Notes under the pieces: generated by a model
The model's database searches: none
What the model saw: the letters and a program-made list of their open reading frames with translations, nothing else
What the model was told of the DNA's origin: nothing
Source of the DNA: Castor canadensis
Taxonomy: Eukaryota; Chordata; Mammalia; Rodentia; Castoridae
Assembly (NCBI RefSeq): GCF_047511655.1
Contig: NC_133391.1
Location: 125,062,384 to 125,126,383 of the forward strand
DNA: 64,000 bases
Direction of reading: 5' to 3'
Shown here: in pieces, positions 22,263 through 35,559 of the stretch
Layout of the letters: every line of letters starts with the position of its first letter
How positions within the stretch are numbered: position 1 is the first letter of the stretch
Made by a program: the position numbers and the translations under genes

Positions 22263-25200
22263 CAATGGACCTTAAAAGAGATCTCTCAAAAGTTGTTAGT
22301 TTTTTTAAACCAATAATAAATTTCATTGTGGATATATTAAGATGCCACCTTTCTTTAAGAAGATAGACCACACTGCTGCTACTCAGGCAATACTCAGAAA
22401 ATATTTCCTTGAGGGCCGGTCCCTTACTCAGTAGTATACAGGATAGCAGTGTACAGGAAAGGTAATTCCCCACTAGATGTTTCTATGTGGTAGTGCTGCT
22501 GGTGGTGGTGTGTGATTGGAAACTAGTAGAAAGATCAGAAAGACATCTTCCTTTACTTTTTGTCAAAGACTCCAAGATGGCTTCCTTTGTGGTTTATACA
22601 ACCTGGTCCAAAAGACTGAGTACACTGCAGTCTGAGACATTAGTGAGGAGTTTGAGCCAAAGACCATAGGCATCATTTCATGGAGGAACTTGATGTTAAT
22701 TGAAAATGACAAAGTACAAAAAGCCTGAGTGACCAATCAGTTTTCTGAGCTAGAAGAGTAGGGCAATTTACTTAGGTGTGAATAACTGTGGAACTGAAAC
22801 AAGGCTGAATTAATTTGCATTTAAAATATGAGAGGTGGTCAAAACTGCCTTTGGGAAAATTGAATGTCACTGCTGAAGCTTGTACTATTTTATACTTTGG
22901 AAAGTAGGATATCCTTGAACATGAAGTTCATTGAAGAACACAGTTCTGGTTACCATTTACCTCAGAAAGCAAGACAGTGCAGTGAACTTACAGTTCTTTT
23001 CTGCTTGCTAGTCTATAATATATATACCAGGAGAAGTCTGTGCCTCTTACCATTTCCTCCAAACCTTTGACACCTATCCCTTACCTTCTAGTCTGGTGTA
23101 TAATAGGAGGTGATGTGGTCAGTGAGATGCTATCACCTCCTGTCTGTATTCCTCTGTCTCTAACTTTACTACCACTTGAACCTGAACTTTCTGGTTATTT
23201 CACCTTACAGGTTCATGACAATCCTAGCTCATGTATCAAACCTGGCAGAAGGAGGCTGTATCTTAATTACTTGTGACATCTTTTCTCTTTCTGTGTGCTG
23301 CAAATGTATCTGGACAGAGTGGAACTTCATGCTAGGAGTTGGAAGCAGGACAGTCTATCAGAGTTCATGCTGATGGGACAACTCAGCAAGTATGAACATC
23401 AACCATACAAGGGAAATGTGAACAAGACAGAATGGTAGATCTCAGAGCTGACATGGGAGCCAAGTTCATTCTGACTGGAGGACAATTAGAAGACAGAGCT
23501 TGGAAGCAAAGGACACATGCATTCCTTTAGACAGAGCACACTTGGTTCCCAAGTGAGCTCTGAGATCTGCCACCCCTGTCTTCTTCCCACTTACCTTGTG
23601 TGCTTCATGTTCATGACACTGGCGGAGTTGTACCTTCAATTTTAATCTTGATAGATCATCCTAGGATGGAGCTCTACTTTTTTGTCTTGCCTGTTGACTA
23701 GTGCTGTAGAACTTTGCTTTTACTTGTTCTGCTATCTCCCATTTGGTACACACTGATTTCTAGAAGCTTGCCACTACCTACTTGACTCCTGACCACAGTC
23801 ATTGCTAAATTTTCCACTGTATTTCACCCACTCAACTGATTAGCTGTGAAACAAATATTTGCATCCAGGACAAATGCTAAATTTCCATTTTGTCTTAAAT
23901 TGCACTACCCCAGACCCAACTACCATTGTCAGTGAGCAAGTGGCCTTTTGTGCCTAGAGCCCAAGTCATCCAAGGTATTATATTTAAAGGGAATTTTTTA
24001 GGATCTGTCTGGCATAATATTCCATTCCTATCTAATCTCAAACATGCATACTCATCCTCACTTCTGACCTTTATCTTGATCTTATCATTATAGTTATATT
24101 TCCTTGGTTTTGATAGATGCTCCCTTGTTTGAAAGATAATTCTAACAACTATTTAGCTTCCTAGACCACCTGTCTCCATTATAACTTTTGTTAGCCATCC
24201 TTACTTGCTGTGGTTGTTACCTGCTGAATAGTTTGAATTTTTTATTGTTTTTGTGTTTCTTAAACAGGTGAGCATGACCCTTGTTCACCAATATTTCAGC
24301 ATATCTTATATGTTTCCTTCTTTATACTTTTGTTCCTTTATATTTGTGCTGATTCTTTCAACTCCAGTCTCTACTTCACTTTGCTCTGGTAGCAAAACAG
24401 AGCAACCCAAGCCTACCACTTCAGCAGAGGCCAAGAAAATTTTCTTTCAAAGAAAATGTCAGGGAGTGAGCATGTGCTCCAAGCATGTCTAACACAATTA
24501 ACTCTAAGAATATGACTCAAACGTGATCAATTCAATGGCCATGAGTGGATAAGTCAATAGTATGAAAAAAGCAAACTAAGTATTTCAAAATGACAGAGGT
24601 GGTGTTAAATATTTAAAGATAAGCGATTGAACTTAATCAGGTGTGTGAAGTTGGCAAAGAAATGTATGCTAAAGGAGGGTAAGATTTAAGTAGAATTAGA
24701 AAATGTAGATAAATTTGATTTGATGACTCAACTAATAATATCCTGTAGGGATATATGAGGACAAGAAAGGCATTCTGAGTTTATTTGGAAAAATTCTCCT
24801 AACTATTGCAAGTATGCATATGGTGTTACACTGTTCTGTTAAAATGTCATTAAGAAACTAATTAGAAAATTATAATTATCATTGATTAAGTCTCCTTTGT
24901 TGAAAGAGCATGAAAGCATATCGGATATGATTATGTGGAGAAGATTAATAGAAGCAGATGTTGGCGAGTATATCTGGAGCAGAGCAGCCTGTGCTAAGAC
25001 CTTGGTTCTCCTGGCTCCCCAAGCCCTCCAAGGACAAGATCTCAATTGCTTCAGGGGGAGAGAGTCTCTTTCATTTTCTAAATATTTACTCCTGAGAAGC
25101 GGGAGCTTCTTTAGGGTGCTATTAGTGACAGATAATGAGCAGCAGGGCAAGTGAGGGATGGTCAAGCAGATTTGCTCTCTCTCTGCTACCCGAAAACCAG

Positions 25201-25274
25201 AGTAGCCAGGAAGGTGAGGACATGAGGGAGTTAAATCTTACCCTCTGGTAAGATCGTAGACAGAAGGCTAGTGT
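22263..25274. other. Unassigned DNA
   Basis: About 3 kb with no gene or well-recognised repeat. The open frames (78-108 codons) have no recognisable domain. Confidence 0.5.
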
Positions 25275-25480
25275 TTGAAATCGAGTCAGAACTACTAGGC
25301 TGGACTTAGGCACACTGCTTTTATCTCTCTAACCTGTTTCCTCAGCTATAGGATGGGAATAGTAATTTGCTACTTCATACGATAGATGTTCAACCCATAA
25401 CTACATGGGTTATGTAGTATATAACCCATGTGATGGGTTTATGCTAAGTGGTAATTACCATTATTACTCAACATGAATGA
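25275..25480 (+). repeat. Probable MIR SINE (ancient)
   Basis: 'ctctaacctgtttcctcagctataggatggg' type core followed by an AT-rich tail ending 'ttaccattattac'. A palindromic insertion sits inside it (25404-25430). Confidence 0.45.
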
Positions 25481-26277
25481 AAGAAACAGGCACAAAATAG
25501 GATCTGGGTTGAATACAGCACGTTGTTGTGCATCTGAAAGAAGTCACTATCTTCCTGGTACTTGTCGATGAAGCTTGGCAGGTAAACACTTCTTTATCTT
25601 TATGAATCAAAGAACCACAAGTACTTGGAGCTTGTTTGTTGTAACAAAAAGAGAGTTAGGTCATTTGGGGAGACTTCGAAGTTTTTGTAGTTGGCAAAAA
25701 TTGCTGCACTTTTTCTCTATGTCTTCACTTCAGGCTTACTTTCTTAGTCATTGTGTAAAAGGCCTGAGAGATCCCTGTGAGTTTTCTCTCTGTTTCAACA
25801 TGAATGTGAAAATCAGTGGATTTTACCCCTTCTTTCCCAGTTTTTCTGAGTCATTTAGATTCTTCCTAATCAAAGATTTTCAAGGCAGATTTTTAAGCCT
25901 CATAAATTTAATCTCATAAATTGACTACACTGAAATTTTCTCTAGACCTCTTTCTCTCCATTCTTTTCCTTCTTCCAGGAGTCCAAAATACTAGGGCAAA
26001 TAATATCTTATTTATATTAATAGTTCAAATATTTCACATAAATTTTTGTACTGATATTCTGTTGCTTTTTGCAACTGATTTCAATTTCATTTAAAGAATC
26101 AAAATATTCAATTTTGTTTCAAAAAAACCATTTGAATACAAATTGTAGACATGACAGGTTAGTGTTCAAATTTTCTTAATTGTCTCTAAAATATTCTTTA
26201 TAGTTTTTTTTTTTTGTAAATATCCTACATGCAATCAAGGATCACTTATTGCATTTGGTTGTCACAACATAAAACCA
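25481..26277. other. Unassigned AT-rich DNA
   Basis: No gene recognised; the 114-codon frame at 25575-25919 shows no known motif. Confidence 0.5.
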
Positions 26278-26284
26278 TATGGAG

Positions 26285-26657
26285 TATGGGCCAGGAATGT
26301 TGGCTCATGCCTTTACTCCCAGTATTTGGGAGGTAGAGATTGAAGGATCAATATTTGAGGCTAGTCTGGGCAAAAAAGTTAATGAGACCCCATCTAAATC
26401 AATAAGCCAGGTGGAGTAGCATGTGACTGGAATGCAAAACTATGCTGGAGGTCATAGGTAGAAGGATAAGGAGATGAGGCCTGCCAAGGAAAAAATATGA
26501 GACAGAAGACTCTACTTGAAAAATAATTAGAAGCACAAAAGGGCTGTGGGCATGGCTCAAGTGTAGATGGCCTGCCAAATAAGTGCAAGGCCCTGAGTTC
26601 ATATCCCGGAACCACCAAAAATAACCCAAACAAAATCAAACAATACCAACAAGAATC
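26285..26657 (+). repeat. Composite SINE: B1-like (7SL) plus ID-like (tRNA), with TSD
   Basis: Left part (about 26288-26400) has the 7SL-derived words GGCTCATGCCTTTACTCCCAG, TTTGGGAGG and GTCTGGGCAA. Right part (about 26540-26620) has a tRNA-like box CATGGCTCAAG and GAGTTCATATCCCGG and an A/C-rich tail. TATGGAG at 26278-26284 and 26658-26664 flanks the whole, so it moved as a unit. B1+ID composites are known in several non-murid rodents. Confidence 0.8.
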
Positions 26658-26664
26658 TATGGAG

Positions 26665-28296
26665 CGACTTGGTAAGCCTTTTGTTCTCTTGCCTAAGATA
26701 TAAATCTGGCCAGTAGAATTTTATTTTATTTTATAAATTCTGTATATTTGTTTAAACTAGGAATGTTCCCAGAGGGGTTGGGTTATTCTGAGAACTCAAG
26801 AATCAAGATTCTTTTGGGGCAAAGATTTCCAAATCAATAGATCCCCAAGAGGCATTCCAGCTGAACTAGATAGGAAAAGATAAGCAGAGTTCTGACTTCA
26901 CAGGGGCTGATCTCTTGAGAGTTTTTTCTTTCCCTAGGAGCCAGAATTGTTCAGGATTTAGGAGCTACTCAACATTATACAATTGTCAGGTAGATCTCTA
27001 CTAATATTTTCAGTCAAAAATGATAACCTGACCAATGAAAAGAACCAGAATTCACTAGTTTTATCAAAAATGTTGTAAGTATAGAATGATAAATGCTGAT
27101 ATGTAATATGAAAAAATCAATAATTGGATATAGAGTCTCTGAGTATGTCAACACTATTCTATCCTTTTTAATCTTTCAAAGAAGGTTACCATTATTCCTA
27201 CTATTTCCTCAATATAAGTTGTAGTGAGAAATTTTTTTCTTCTTGTGTGATTTAAGGGCTATGAAGTAAAGTTTGGAAAACCCAACATTGCTTTAGGTTT
27301 TGATGAATATTCAAAACTGTTGCAAATGGTATCAACACTAGTCAGCAGAAAAGTTATGGAAACTATTATTCAAATTTTTATTGAATAAGAATTAAGTGAT
27401 TGACAGATTGTTTCTCAAGTGATGCATGCTAAGAACAGCTCCAGGAGCTGTCAGTTTGCCTACAGCATCCTCTGCTATAAAATGTTATGGTTATGTAGAA
27501 AGCAGAAGAGGTACTTTCTGCTTTCCTTTTTATCTTGACATGACCCCACCCTTGAGGATTATGTTTTTTCTTTTTGCTTTATAGGTTTTATCCCAGTTGC
27601 TTTTACATACAGGCTCATCTTCTCAGAATGAATGGAAGAATAATGTCATGTTGATTGATCTGACTTGGTACTGATAGTGAGCTTTGAACTTTTGGGTTGT
27701 TAAAGTGAGATTTTTCTAAAATTGACAATACTGGCCTTATTCTCTTCTTTTTACCTATGGCAAAAGAAGAAAGGACAAAGATATTTGCTCTTCTTTGTAC
27801 TTTTGGTTTAGGTGGTTTTCACTTGACTTTAGAACATATCAGAAAATGATACTTACATGACCCAATGTTATAAGATAAAGCTGTAATTTCATTATGTGAT
27901 ATAGTTCACTATCTTCCTCTTATTTTCTACCTTCTCCCAGATTCCCCAATGTTGCCTCAAATTTTCAGATAATTTTTCTGGGCAGTCCGTGTGGTAAGAA
28001 GGTACACATAAACAGTAGGACAAATTATCCTGGGAGTGGGGATGCTGCTGATTTTACTTGAAGATCTTGGGGGAAGAGTTAATTATTTTATCTAGAGCAT
28101 TTTATAATATTATAACAAATGTAGAATAAAATGCAAAATTCAGATGACTTTTGAAAAATAAGGACAAGACTTCATAGACAATTTTTTTTTGCTTTTAATA
28201 GAACCATTCTTTGCTATTTAGGCATTCTATGGTAGAAAAACAATTGTAAGACTCATAGAAATTTAGGTCAAAAATCTAGATAAAAACCCACTGTTA
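26665..28296. other. Unassigned unique DNA
   Basis: No gene, RNA gene or recognisable repeat. Confidence 0.5.
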
Positions 28297-28400
28297 GGGC
28301 TGCTGAAGTGGCTCAGGTGGCAGAGTGCCTGCCTAACACGTGGGAGGCCCTGAGTTTAAGCCCCAGTACGGCCTAAAACAAAAAACAGAGAAACAAAAAT
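28297..28400 (+). repeat. ID-type tRNA-derived SINE
   Basis: A-box GTGGCTCAGGTGGCAGAGTG and B-box GAGTTTAAGCCCCAG with a short A-rich tail; close in type to unit 1 of the dimeric SINE at 10155. Confidence 0.85.
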
Positions 28401-30364
28401 CTTTTAAATTGCTGAAAAATTAGTTTGATTAAAATGACTGAGTTCCATCCATTCTTAATGAGACTTCTAACTTCCTTTGTCACAGTTTGAGTTCACCACT
28501 AAGTAGACTCTGAGATGGAGTAGCTTTGTCTTGCTAAATCTAACTCCAGCCAGGTTTATGCATTTAAGGTCTTTAGAGCTAGTAACCTGTGTAAAAGCCA
28601 CTCAGCAAATAGGGTTGCACTTCCAAATAGGGTTGTAGCTGACACAGGTTCTCAGAGAAGGGCTGTGAATAAGAGAAGGAATGGTGACTACTGTTAAGCT
28701 AGGTAGCCTTGTGAAATTAGCATAAAGTGTTCCACAGTGACTGCTTTAGAGAAGAAAGCATTCAGTTAGATTTAAAGATTCTAACATGCTTTCAAAAATT
28801 CTGTCTTAAAACTTACATATCATTATAACTTTGTGGAAAGACAATGGAGTTGCAGTGATACCTTCTGATAAAAGCAAACAGAAGTTTCTTGCCAGTTTAA
28901 ACCGCCAAATAGGTTCACATTGGCTCAATATTGTAAGGCATACCTGAGTTATAATATGGTAATTTTCCTTTTTCCAAATATACTATATTTGGAAGTCGGA
29001 GAGTTATGCCTGATTATACATTGCAGGTTTGAGATGTTCTTTTCCATCTTGAAAAGTCAAATAGTACCCAAAGAAACTCATAAGTTAACATAAACTATGC
29101 AGCCCAATGTTCTTGATTCTAGAATGTGATTACAGAGTAAAATGTTTCCTTCTCCTCATCATTACAGAACAACTAAAATGAGAAAGTATAAGATGTGTCT
29201 GAATGCAAAGATGAGTCATGTTTAACTTAATGTGAGTCTCTGCCCTGACCTAGCCCCATCTCAGTTGTCCGTGTTGAACATTGAGATAGCTGTGAGTTAT
29301 ATCCTGGTTTTTAGATAGGGAACAAGGCATCTTTGTGAATTGTGTTTTTCCTGTTCCTGGACTTCTTTCACTTTTCTCTGGGCAACATTCCCTTATGTTC
29401 TTGAATAATGCTGGTCCAAAATCACACATCACATGGCTGGCTGACTTCTCAGTCCATCACTGTACTCTGCAATAGGAAGAGGCTGGCTGGCCAGTTTTAT
29501 TATATTTTGTCTCCAGCATAGTTCCTCTTCTTACTTTCACACAAATTCCATTGGGCAGTCTGATCCTCGAATGATACTGCCATTGTTCCCATTGCCAAAG
29601 AGGGTTCTGTGACCTCCCATTTTTGACTGCTTCCTTTACATTCTGTCTGCCTGGAAAGGAACTTGAATTGCCATAATTCTTTTGTGGATTGTTCCCTACT
29701 TGTCAGCCACTCCTGAGATCAGTATTCTGCCTACATCTGTTCTCCAACCCAGATGTTTAGGATAGCCTCTCTTTTACTCTAAAAGCATCAGTAATTGACA
29801 GTATCTGTTTACTTTCCTGTGGAAACTAGCACTGTTATTAAATGGAAATTAAACTTGTTCCTGATGATGCTCAACAATAATTAGAATCTGGAGCATGGTC
29901 TCTTCGTAAGGTACAGTATGCTTCTTTGTTTTAGGCCTTAGTAAAAATATCACAATATTCTCTCACCATTTCTCATTCTACCCACATTGGATATTGAATC
30001 TGGGGCTTGAGGACATTCTGATCTTGGATGGTTAAAGTAAGAACCCAGAAACTCAAAGGAAGCTAACTAAATAATATTCTGAATAATTCTGCAAATACTG
30101 GATCTTAGGTATCTTCCATTTTCTTTCTACTCCACTGAGGTAGATCCATGAAAAAGCTCAACTTAAAAATATCAAAATAGTCTTTTGGTTTATGAAATGG
30201 GTAATATGTTCATTGAAAAATGTGAAAATGATATCGTTATGGTCATAGAAATAAAAATAATAATTATAAACATTAAAACATTTATTAATATTCCTGTTAC
30301 TCCATTGGTACCATGTAATAAACCTGCACTTTATCCATGCTTTGAGATCATCACTCTAGTCATC
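28401..30364. other. Unassigned unique DNA
   Basis: About 2 kb without a recognisable gene or repeat. Confidence 0.5.
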
Positions 30365-30500
30365 TTTGCAAAGATGGGATTATTATCCTCATTTTATGTG
30401 GAGAGGAAATCAAAGCTTCAGAGATATTAAATAATTTGTGTAAGATTGCATAGCTAAGTGACTGGACCAAAAATAGGAGCTAGATTTGTCTGAATTGTTT
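30365..30500 (-). repeat. MIR SINE, reverse orientation
   Basis: 'cctcattttatgtggagaggaaatcaaagcttcagagatattaaataatttg...gcatagctaagtgactgg' is the reverse complement of the MIR core, diverged. Confidence 0.6.
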
Positions 30501-31158
30501 TTAGAAAAATTCTGTGTGTTAGCCACTCTACCAGGATGACTTTCCTTGGTTATCAATTTGTTTAGAGACTAATTCTGCCAGGCTTTGTATAAATAAGTAA
30601 AATGAAATGGAATATATTTTCTACAAAATTGGAAAGCTAATTTCAACCTAGGTCCTGATTTCCTTTACTAGTTTTTATTTTTCCTTTTCTCCTTGTGCAG
30701 ATGTTAGTTGTGTCTTTGCACATGGCCAGCCAAATTGACCAGCAAATCTCTTCTGTGAATTGTGTGCATCACTTAGGCCAGCTGCAACTGTGGCCCAGTA
30801 GCTCTGAGGAACATGGGAGAACTGATGTGGCAGAGTGGGAGAATCATTCTCATCTGACTGAGATATGCTTACCTTTTGCTTTTAGATCTGCTCCTTGTCT
30901 TGGTGTGACTTCTTAGTATCCAATCCTAAAGACCAAAAAAATTTCATACTTAGCTTATACTTTTCAAACAATAATGGCAATTATTAACTTACTTTGCTGA
31001 CTTACCTGGTCTGTATGCCAAGATGAAGCTAAGGGTTATAAAAGCAGCCTGGGGAGCAGGCCTATGTTTGCTCTGAGCTTTTACACCTGGCAAATGACAT
31101 TGTACCTTGTCTTATCCACATTTCCTGAATTTTGCAATTTACTCTCTCCTTCCCTTCC
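30501..31158. other. Unassigned unique DNA
   Basis: No gene or repeat recognised. Confidence 0.5.
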
Positions 31159-32045
31159 TTTTTTTTTTTTTTTTTTTACTGAAAATCCATTTATTTTACC
31201 AGAAAGAAAAAAAAAAATAGATGTAACTACATAGGTCTAGACTTGGGCCAAAAGTAGTAGTGAACCAGGAGTAGTGACACACTCACCAAGATCATTCCCA
31301 AATCCAACACCCTCCAGAAGCAGAAGGCAGAGAAGAGACAGCACAGTCGCCATCACAGTGTCTATACTGAAGCTGATGGGGAAACAGAACACCGTGGACA
31401 ACCTCAGAAATAAAGGGCAGACAAAACATGAAAATGATCAGGAACAAGAGAAGTGAGATAAATTACAGTCTAAAGCTCCTGAGGGACTGAACAAGTAGAG
31501 CCAATCATGCCCAGGAGATGGGCATCATGATTCTCATGCACAGTTGCAGGTAGGAATTTCAGTCCACATCCATTCCATCTCGAAATTCTGTGCTATCAAG
31601 GCCCCTGATTTTCTCTACTACATCCTTTGCCCTCGCCATATGTACAAAGGCATAATCTTTCATGATGTCATATTTGGTGACTTAACCTTGGCCCAAAGCT
31701 CCTTGTTGGTACAGGTGGGACTTTTGCTACCTACATGCAACTTAAATGAGGTTTTGCTCTTTTTCCTGTTGGTTCCCATACTGATATTCATCCCAGGAAG
31801 CTTGTAGTGTTCAGGTTCCATATAACATCTTCAGTTATGGTTTTGTCTTCTTTATGCTCAAAGCCAAAGTTCTTAATGCCACATTCCAGAAGCTTCCCAT
31901 ACTGCTCAAAGAGAGCAGATCTCATGTTCTTTAGTTTCCTGGGCAGGTTTCCAGTAAACATGTTCACCATCTCAACCTAACCATATGGAAATCAGCAGGG
32001 TCTCTTCCTTGTAGTGCAGATGATCCTTGGTACTTCTCAAGAAGC
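31159..32045 (-). pseudogene. Processed pseudogene of an RBM4-family RNA-binding protein
   Basis: RBM4 and RBM4B are splicing and translation regulators with two RRMs and a CCHC knuckle. On the minus strand, the frame from 31970 starts [11 protein letters not shown] and continues with [15 protein letters not shown] and [13 protein letters not shown], a diverged RRM1. After a break, [12 protein letters not shown] and SPTCTNKEL mark the start of RRM2, then frames shift. A 19-base T-run (31159-31177) is the copied poly(A) tail, with TTTATT (AATAAA on the minus strand) next to it. There are no introns between the RRMs. The knuckle and Ala-rich C-terminus of RBM4 are not seen, so the copy came from a shorter mRNA or lost that part. 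RBM4 and RBM4B cannot be told apart here. Confidence 0.8.
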
Positions 32046-33440
32046 AAATTAAAAAGCTTCTGCACAACAAAGGAAATGGTCTCTAAATTGAAGAGCCAAC
32101 CCACAGAATGGGAGAAAATCTTTGCTAGCTATACATCAGACAAGGGAATGAAAACAAGAATATACAGGGAGCTCAAAAACCTAAACTCCCCCAAGAAATC
32201 AATGACCCAGTAAAAAAATGGGCGACTGAACTGGACAGAACTTTTTGAAAGGAGGAAGTTCAAATGGCTAAAAAACACATGAAAAAATCATCACCATCCC
32301 TGGCCATAAAGAAAATGCAAATCAAAACCCCACTAAGATTCTACCTCACTCCTGTTAGAATAGCCCAAATTAAGAACACCACCAACAACAAATGTTGGCA
32401 AGGATGCAGGGAAGAAGGAACCCTCATACACTGCTGGTGGGAATGTAAACTAGTGCAACCACTATGGAAAACAATATGGAGGCTCCTTAAAAAATAAAAA
32501 TAGATCTGCGATATGACTCAGCAATACCACTCCCAGAGATATACCTGAAGGAATGTGAGTCAGGTTATTACACAGGCACCTGCACACCCATGTTTATTGC
32601 AGTGCTATTCACAATAGCTAAGTTATGGAAACAGACAAGATGTTGTTGACTGATGAATGGATTAAGAAAATGTGGTATTTATACACAATGAAATTTTACT
32701 CAGCCACAAAGAAGAATGAAATTATGTCATTTTCAGGTAAATGGATAAAACTGGAGAACATCATCTTAAATGAAGTCAGGCTCAGAAGGCCAAAAATTGC
32801 ATGTTCTTCCTCATCTGCAGATTATAGACCTAAAACAAATGCAGCAATATTATGGGACATGGGTCACACTAAGGGGAGGCTGCACCCAGGAGGGATAGGG
32901 CAAGGGAAGGAAACCAAAACCTTGAATGTGGTTGATGTGCTAACAGGAATGAATACAGAAATCTTAAAGTTGCCAGGGCCACTATTGGAAGGGGACTAGG
33001 GAGGGGTAAAGAGGACTGGCAGAGATGAACTAATTGGGGTGATAATACATATATGAGTGGAAACAGCTCAAGGACTCTCCCTGTGTCTCAAGCTAGCAAA
33101 AATGCCATGTTTCTCTTATTATGTTTTATGTTTTTTCTTCTACAGGAGAGCAGAAGCAGGGCGGTGTTGGGGGGAGGTTGGCACTGGTGGGAGCGGGGAG
33201 GTGGCAGGGAAAGTATAAGAGGATGAATATGGTGCAAATAATGTAGATACATGTATACATTATTGCAAAAATGATACCTGTTGAAATTGTTCCAGTAATT
33301 GGGGGGGAGAGGAGATGAAAGAAAGCAGTGGAGGGGGTGAATTCAAGTATGATATATTTGATGCATTGTAAAAACTTTTGTAAATGGTACAATGTACCCA
33401 CACCCAGCACAATAATAATAATAATAATAAAAAGAAGCAA
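32046..33440 (+). mobile_element. 5'-truncated L1 (ORF2 C-terminus and 3'UTR)
   Basis: Starts at the AAAAAGCTTCTGCAC segment of ORF2, continues through broken C-terminal frames (32264-32497; 32625-32999, with a MWYLYTMKFYSA motif) and ends in a 3'UTR with CCAGCACAATAATAATAATAA at about 33403-33430. It lies head-to-head with the RBM4-like retrocopy. Confidence 0.85.
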
Positions 33441-33799
33441 GTAGTTGAGTAGCTCAAGTAATCATAGACGGCAAAGATGTTGTTTATTACTTAAAAAGAA
33501 TCTGATCTGCAACAGAAGCAATAATCAGTTCTAATCTGTCCCTTCCTGAGTATGTAGACTCAAACTAGCTCTTTTACATATGTCATGTTCTACCCTTTCT
33601 TTGCATCCTTCTTGTTCCACATTATAAACTCCTTCCCCAGGTCTTCCTCCAAGGACTTTCTCTTTTCTTTATTTTCATGTTTTTAATCTATTGTCATAAG
33701 GAGAAGCTTTAATTGCCAGGTAACAGTGAGTGGAACAAATGTGGCACTGTCTAATCCCTGTTCTTAACTCTATTTGATCTGATTTCTACTATGTTTTCT
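33441..33799. other. Unassigned DNA between two L1s
   Basis: No gene recognised; a C/T-rich L2-like stretch is possible. Confidence 0.35.
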
Positions 33800-34575
33800 T
33801 TTTTTAAAATTTTATTTATTTTTCCTTTATTGTTGTTCTGGATGGGGGTACAATTTTGGGATTTACAAAGGTTCTTACAATGTATAAAATATATTATACT
33901 TGAATTGACCTCCTTCACTGCTCTGCTTTATCTCCACTTCCCTGATTCCTGGAATAGTTTCCAACAGGTATCATTTTTGCATTTACATACACATGTACAC
34001 ATTATTTGCACCATATTCATCCTCCTACCCTCTTCCCCTGCCACCCCCCACCCCCCAGAGCAACCCTTCTACTCCCTGGGGGACCTGTTTCGCTCTCCTG
34101 TTCTCCAATTTTGTAGAAGAAAAGAGATGAAAGATAAAAATAAAAACATGACGTTTTTTGCTAGTTTGAGATATAGCTACCCAGGGAGTTTCCTTGTGAT
34201 ATTTCCATGCATGTATGTAGTACAGCCCCAACTGGCTCATCTCTAGTTCTCTTCACTCCTCCCTTGTCCTCTTCCCATGATGGCCCCAGCCAGTTTAAGA
34301 TTTCTATATTCATTCCTGTACAGAAAGCACATCAACCACATTCAAGTTTTGAGCTTGCTTCCCTTGGCCTATCCCTCCCAGGTGTGACCTACCTTTAGTG
34401 TGACCAGTGTCCCATAATATTGCTGCATTTGTTTTAGGTCTGTATCCTGCGTGAGAGAGAACATGAGACTTTTGACTTTCTGAACCTGGCTAACTTCACT
34501 TAAGATGATATTCTCCAGTTCCTTCCATTTATCTGTGAATGACAAAATTTTATTCTTCTTTGTGGCTGAGTCAAT
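33800..34575 (-). mobile_element. 5'-truncated L1, reverse orientation
   Basis: Reverse complement of the L1 3' end: 'ttattgttgttctggatggggg', 'aaggttcttacaatgtataaaatat', then 3'UTR and the end of ORF2 near 34490-34575. With the L1 at 32046-33440 it forms a tail-to-tail inverted pair. Confidence 0.85.
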
Positions 34576-35559
34576 GTTTTCGTTCTTATGGTTAAAAGAT
34601 TACCAACCATTCCACTACCCTGCCTTTTCTATTCCTGTTGCCTTTCTTCTTTCTTAAGTCATATGTCTGCACTCTGCAAAACTTACAAATTTAATTCATT
34701 TCTTTGACTCCTTTCTCTTCATTCTACATGAGATTCTTCCTTGGATCAATGTATTTTCCTCCAGAGAAGCTGCTTTCAAAACTTGATTTCTCAGTTCAGA
34801 TCAGATGTTTGTTATTAAAAAACTCTTTCACCTACATGATAACCTCTTATGAAACCAGAGAAGATTCAGCCTAGGTATTTAGATTGATAAAAATTCATGG
34901 ATTCTCTGTGCAATCTCTTCTTGATTCCAGTAACCAAAGAACACCAAAATCTTTCTGGGTGGCTGGATGGAGAGAACACTTAAATTTCTGTTAATGATGA
35001 GGGGGGTGTGACACTTAAAGTGAAATTCAGGATGAAATTAGGAACTAATTTTGAATTCATTAATAGGCCTTAAGACAGTTTCTTCTGGGAGTGTCTATTT
35101 TGGGTCTATGCTGAGAAAGGGCTATATTCTAGTTCCTCAGTCAGAGATTTGAGGATAATTAAGTAAGAACTCATTGGCATAGTGAGTGTTTAGGGGATAT
35201 GGATGAGGTATGAAATTGTCTACTGCACAGGGTAAAGGACAGTACTGTAAACAGGAAGGGGTGAAATGTATAAGCTCAAGTGGATCAGTCAAGGCATGTG
35301 GAATCGCAAGAAATTTTTTTCAGAAAGTGAGTATGGGTTTAGTGGGTTTTATATATAGAACTGGCTTATCTTAAAGATGGAGATTTTGTAGAATTTGTAT
35401 GGAGTTTGTTGTGCAATACTGAAGCTGTTATCTTTATTGGACATTCTCATAGGGCATCCAGGAATGTCCATAGAAAACTTTTGTGAAGAACTTTGTGCAG
35501 AATTTATTGTTGAAACATCTCCCCATCTCTGGGGAATGAAGGGTCAAGAAAGTGTGGTT
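34576..35559. other. Unassigned unique DNA
   Basis: No gene or repeat recognised. Confidence 0.5.
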
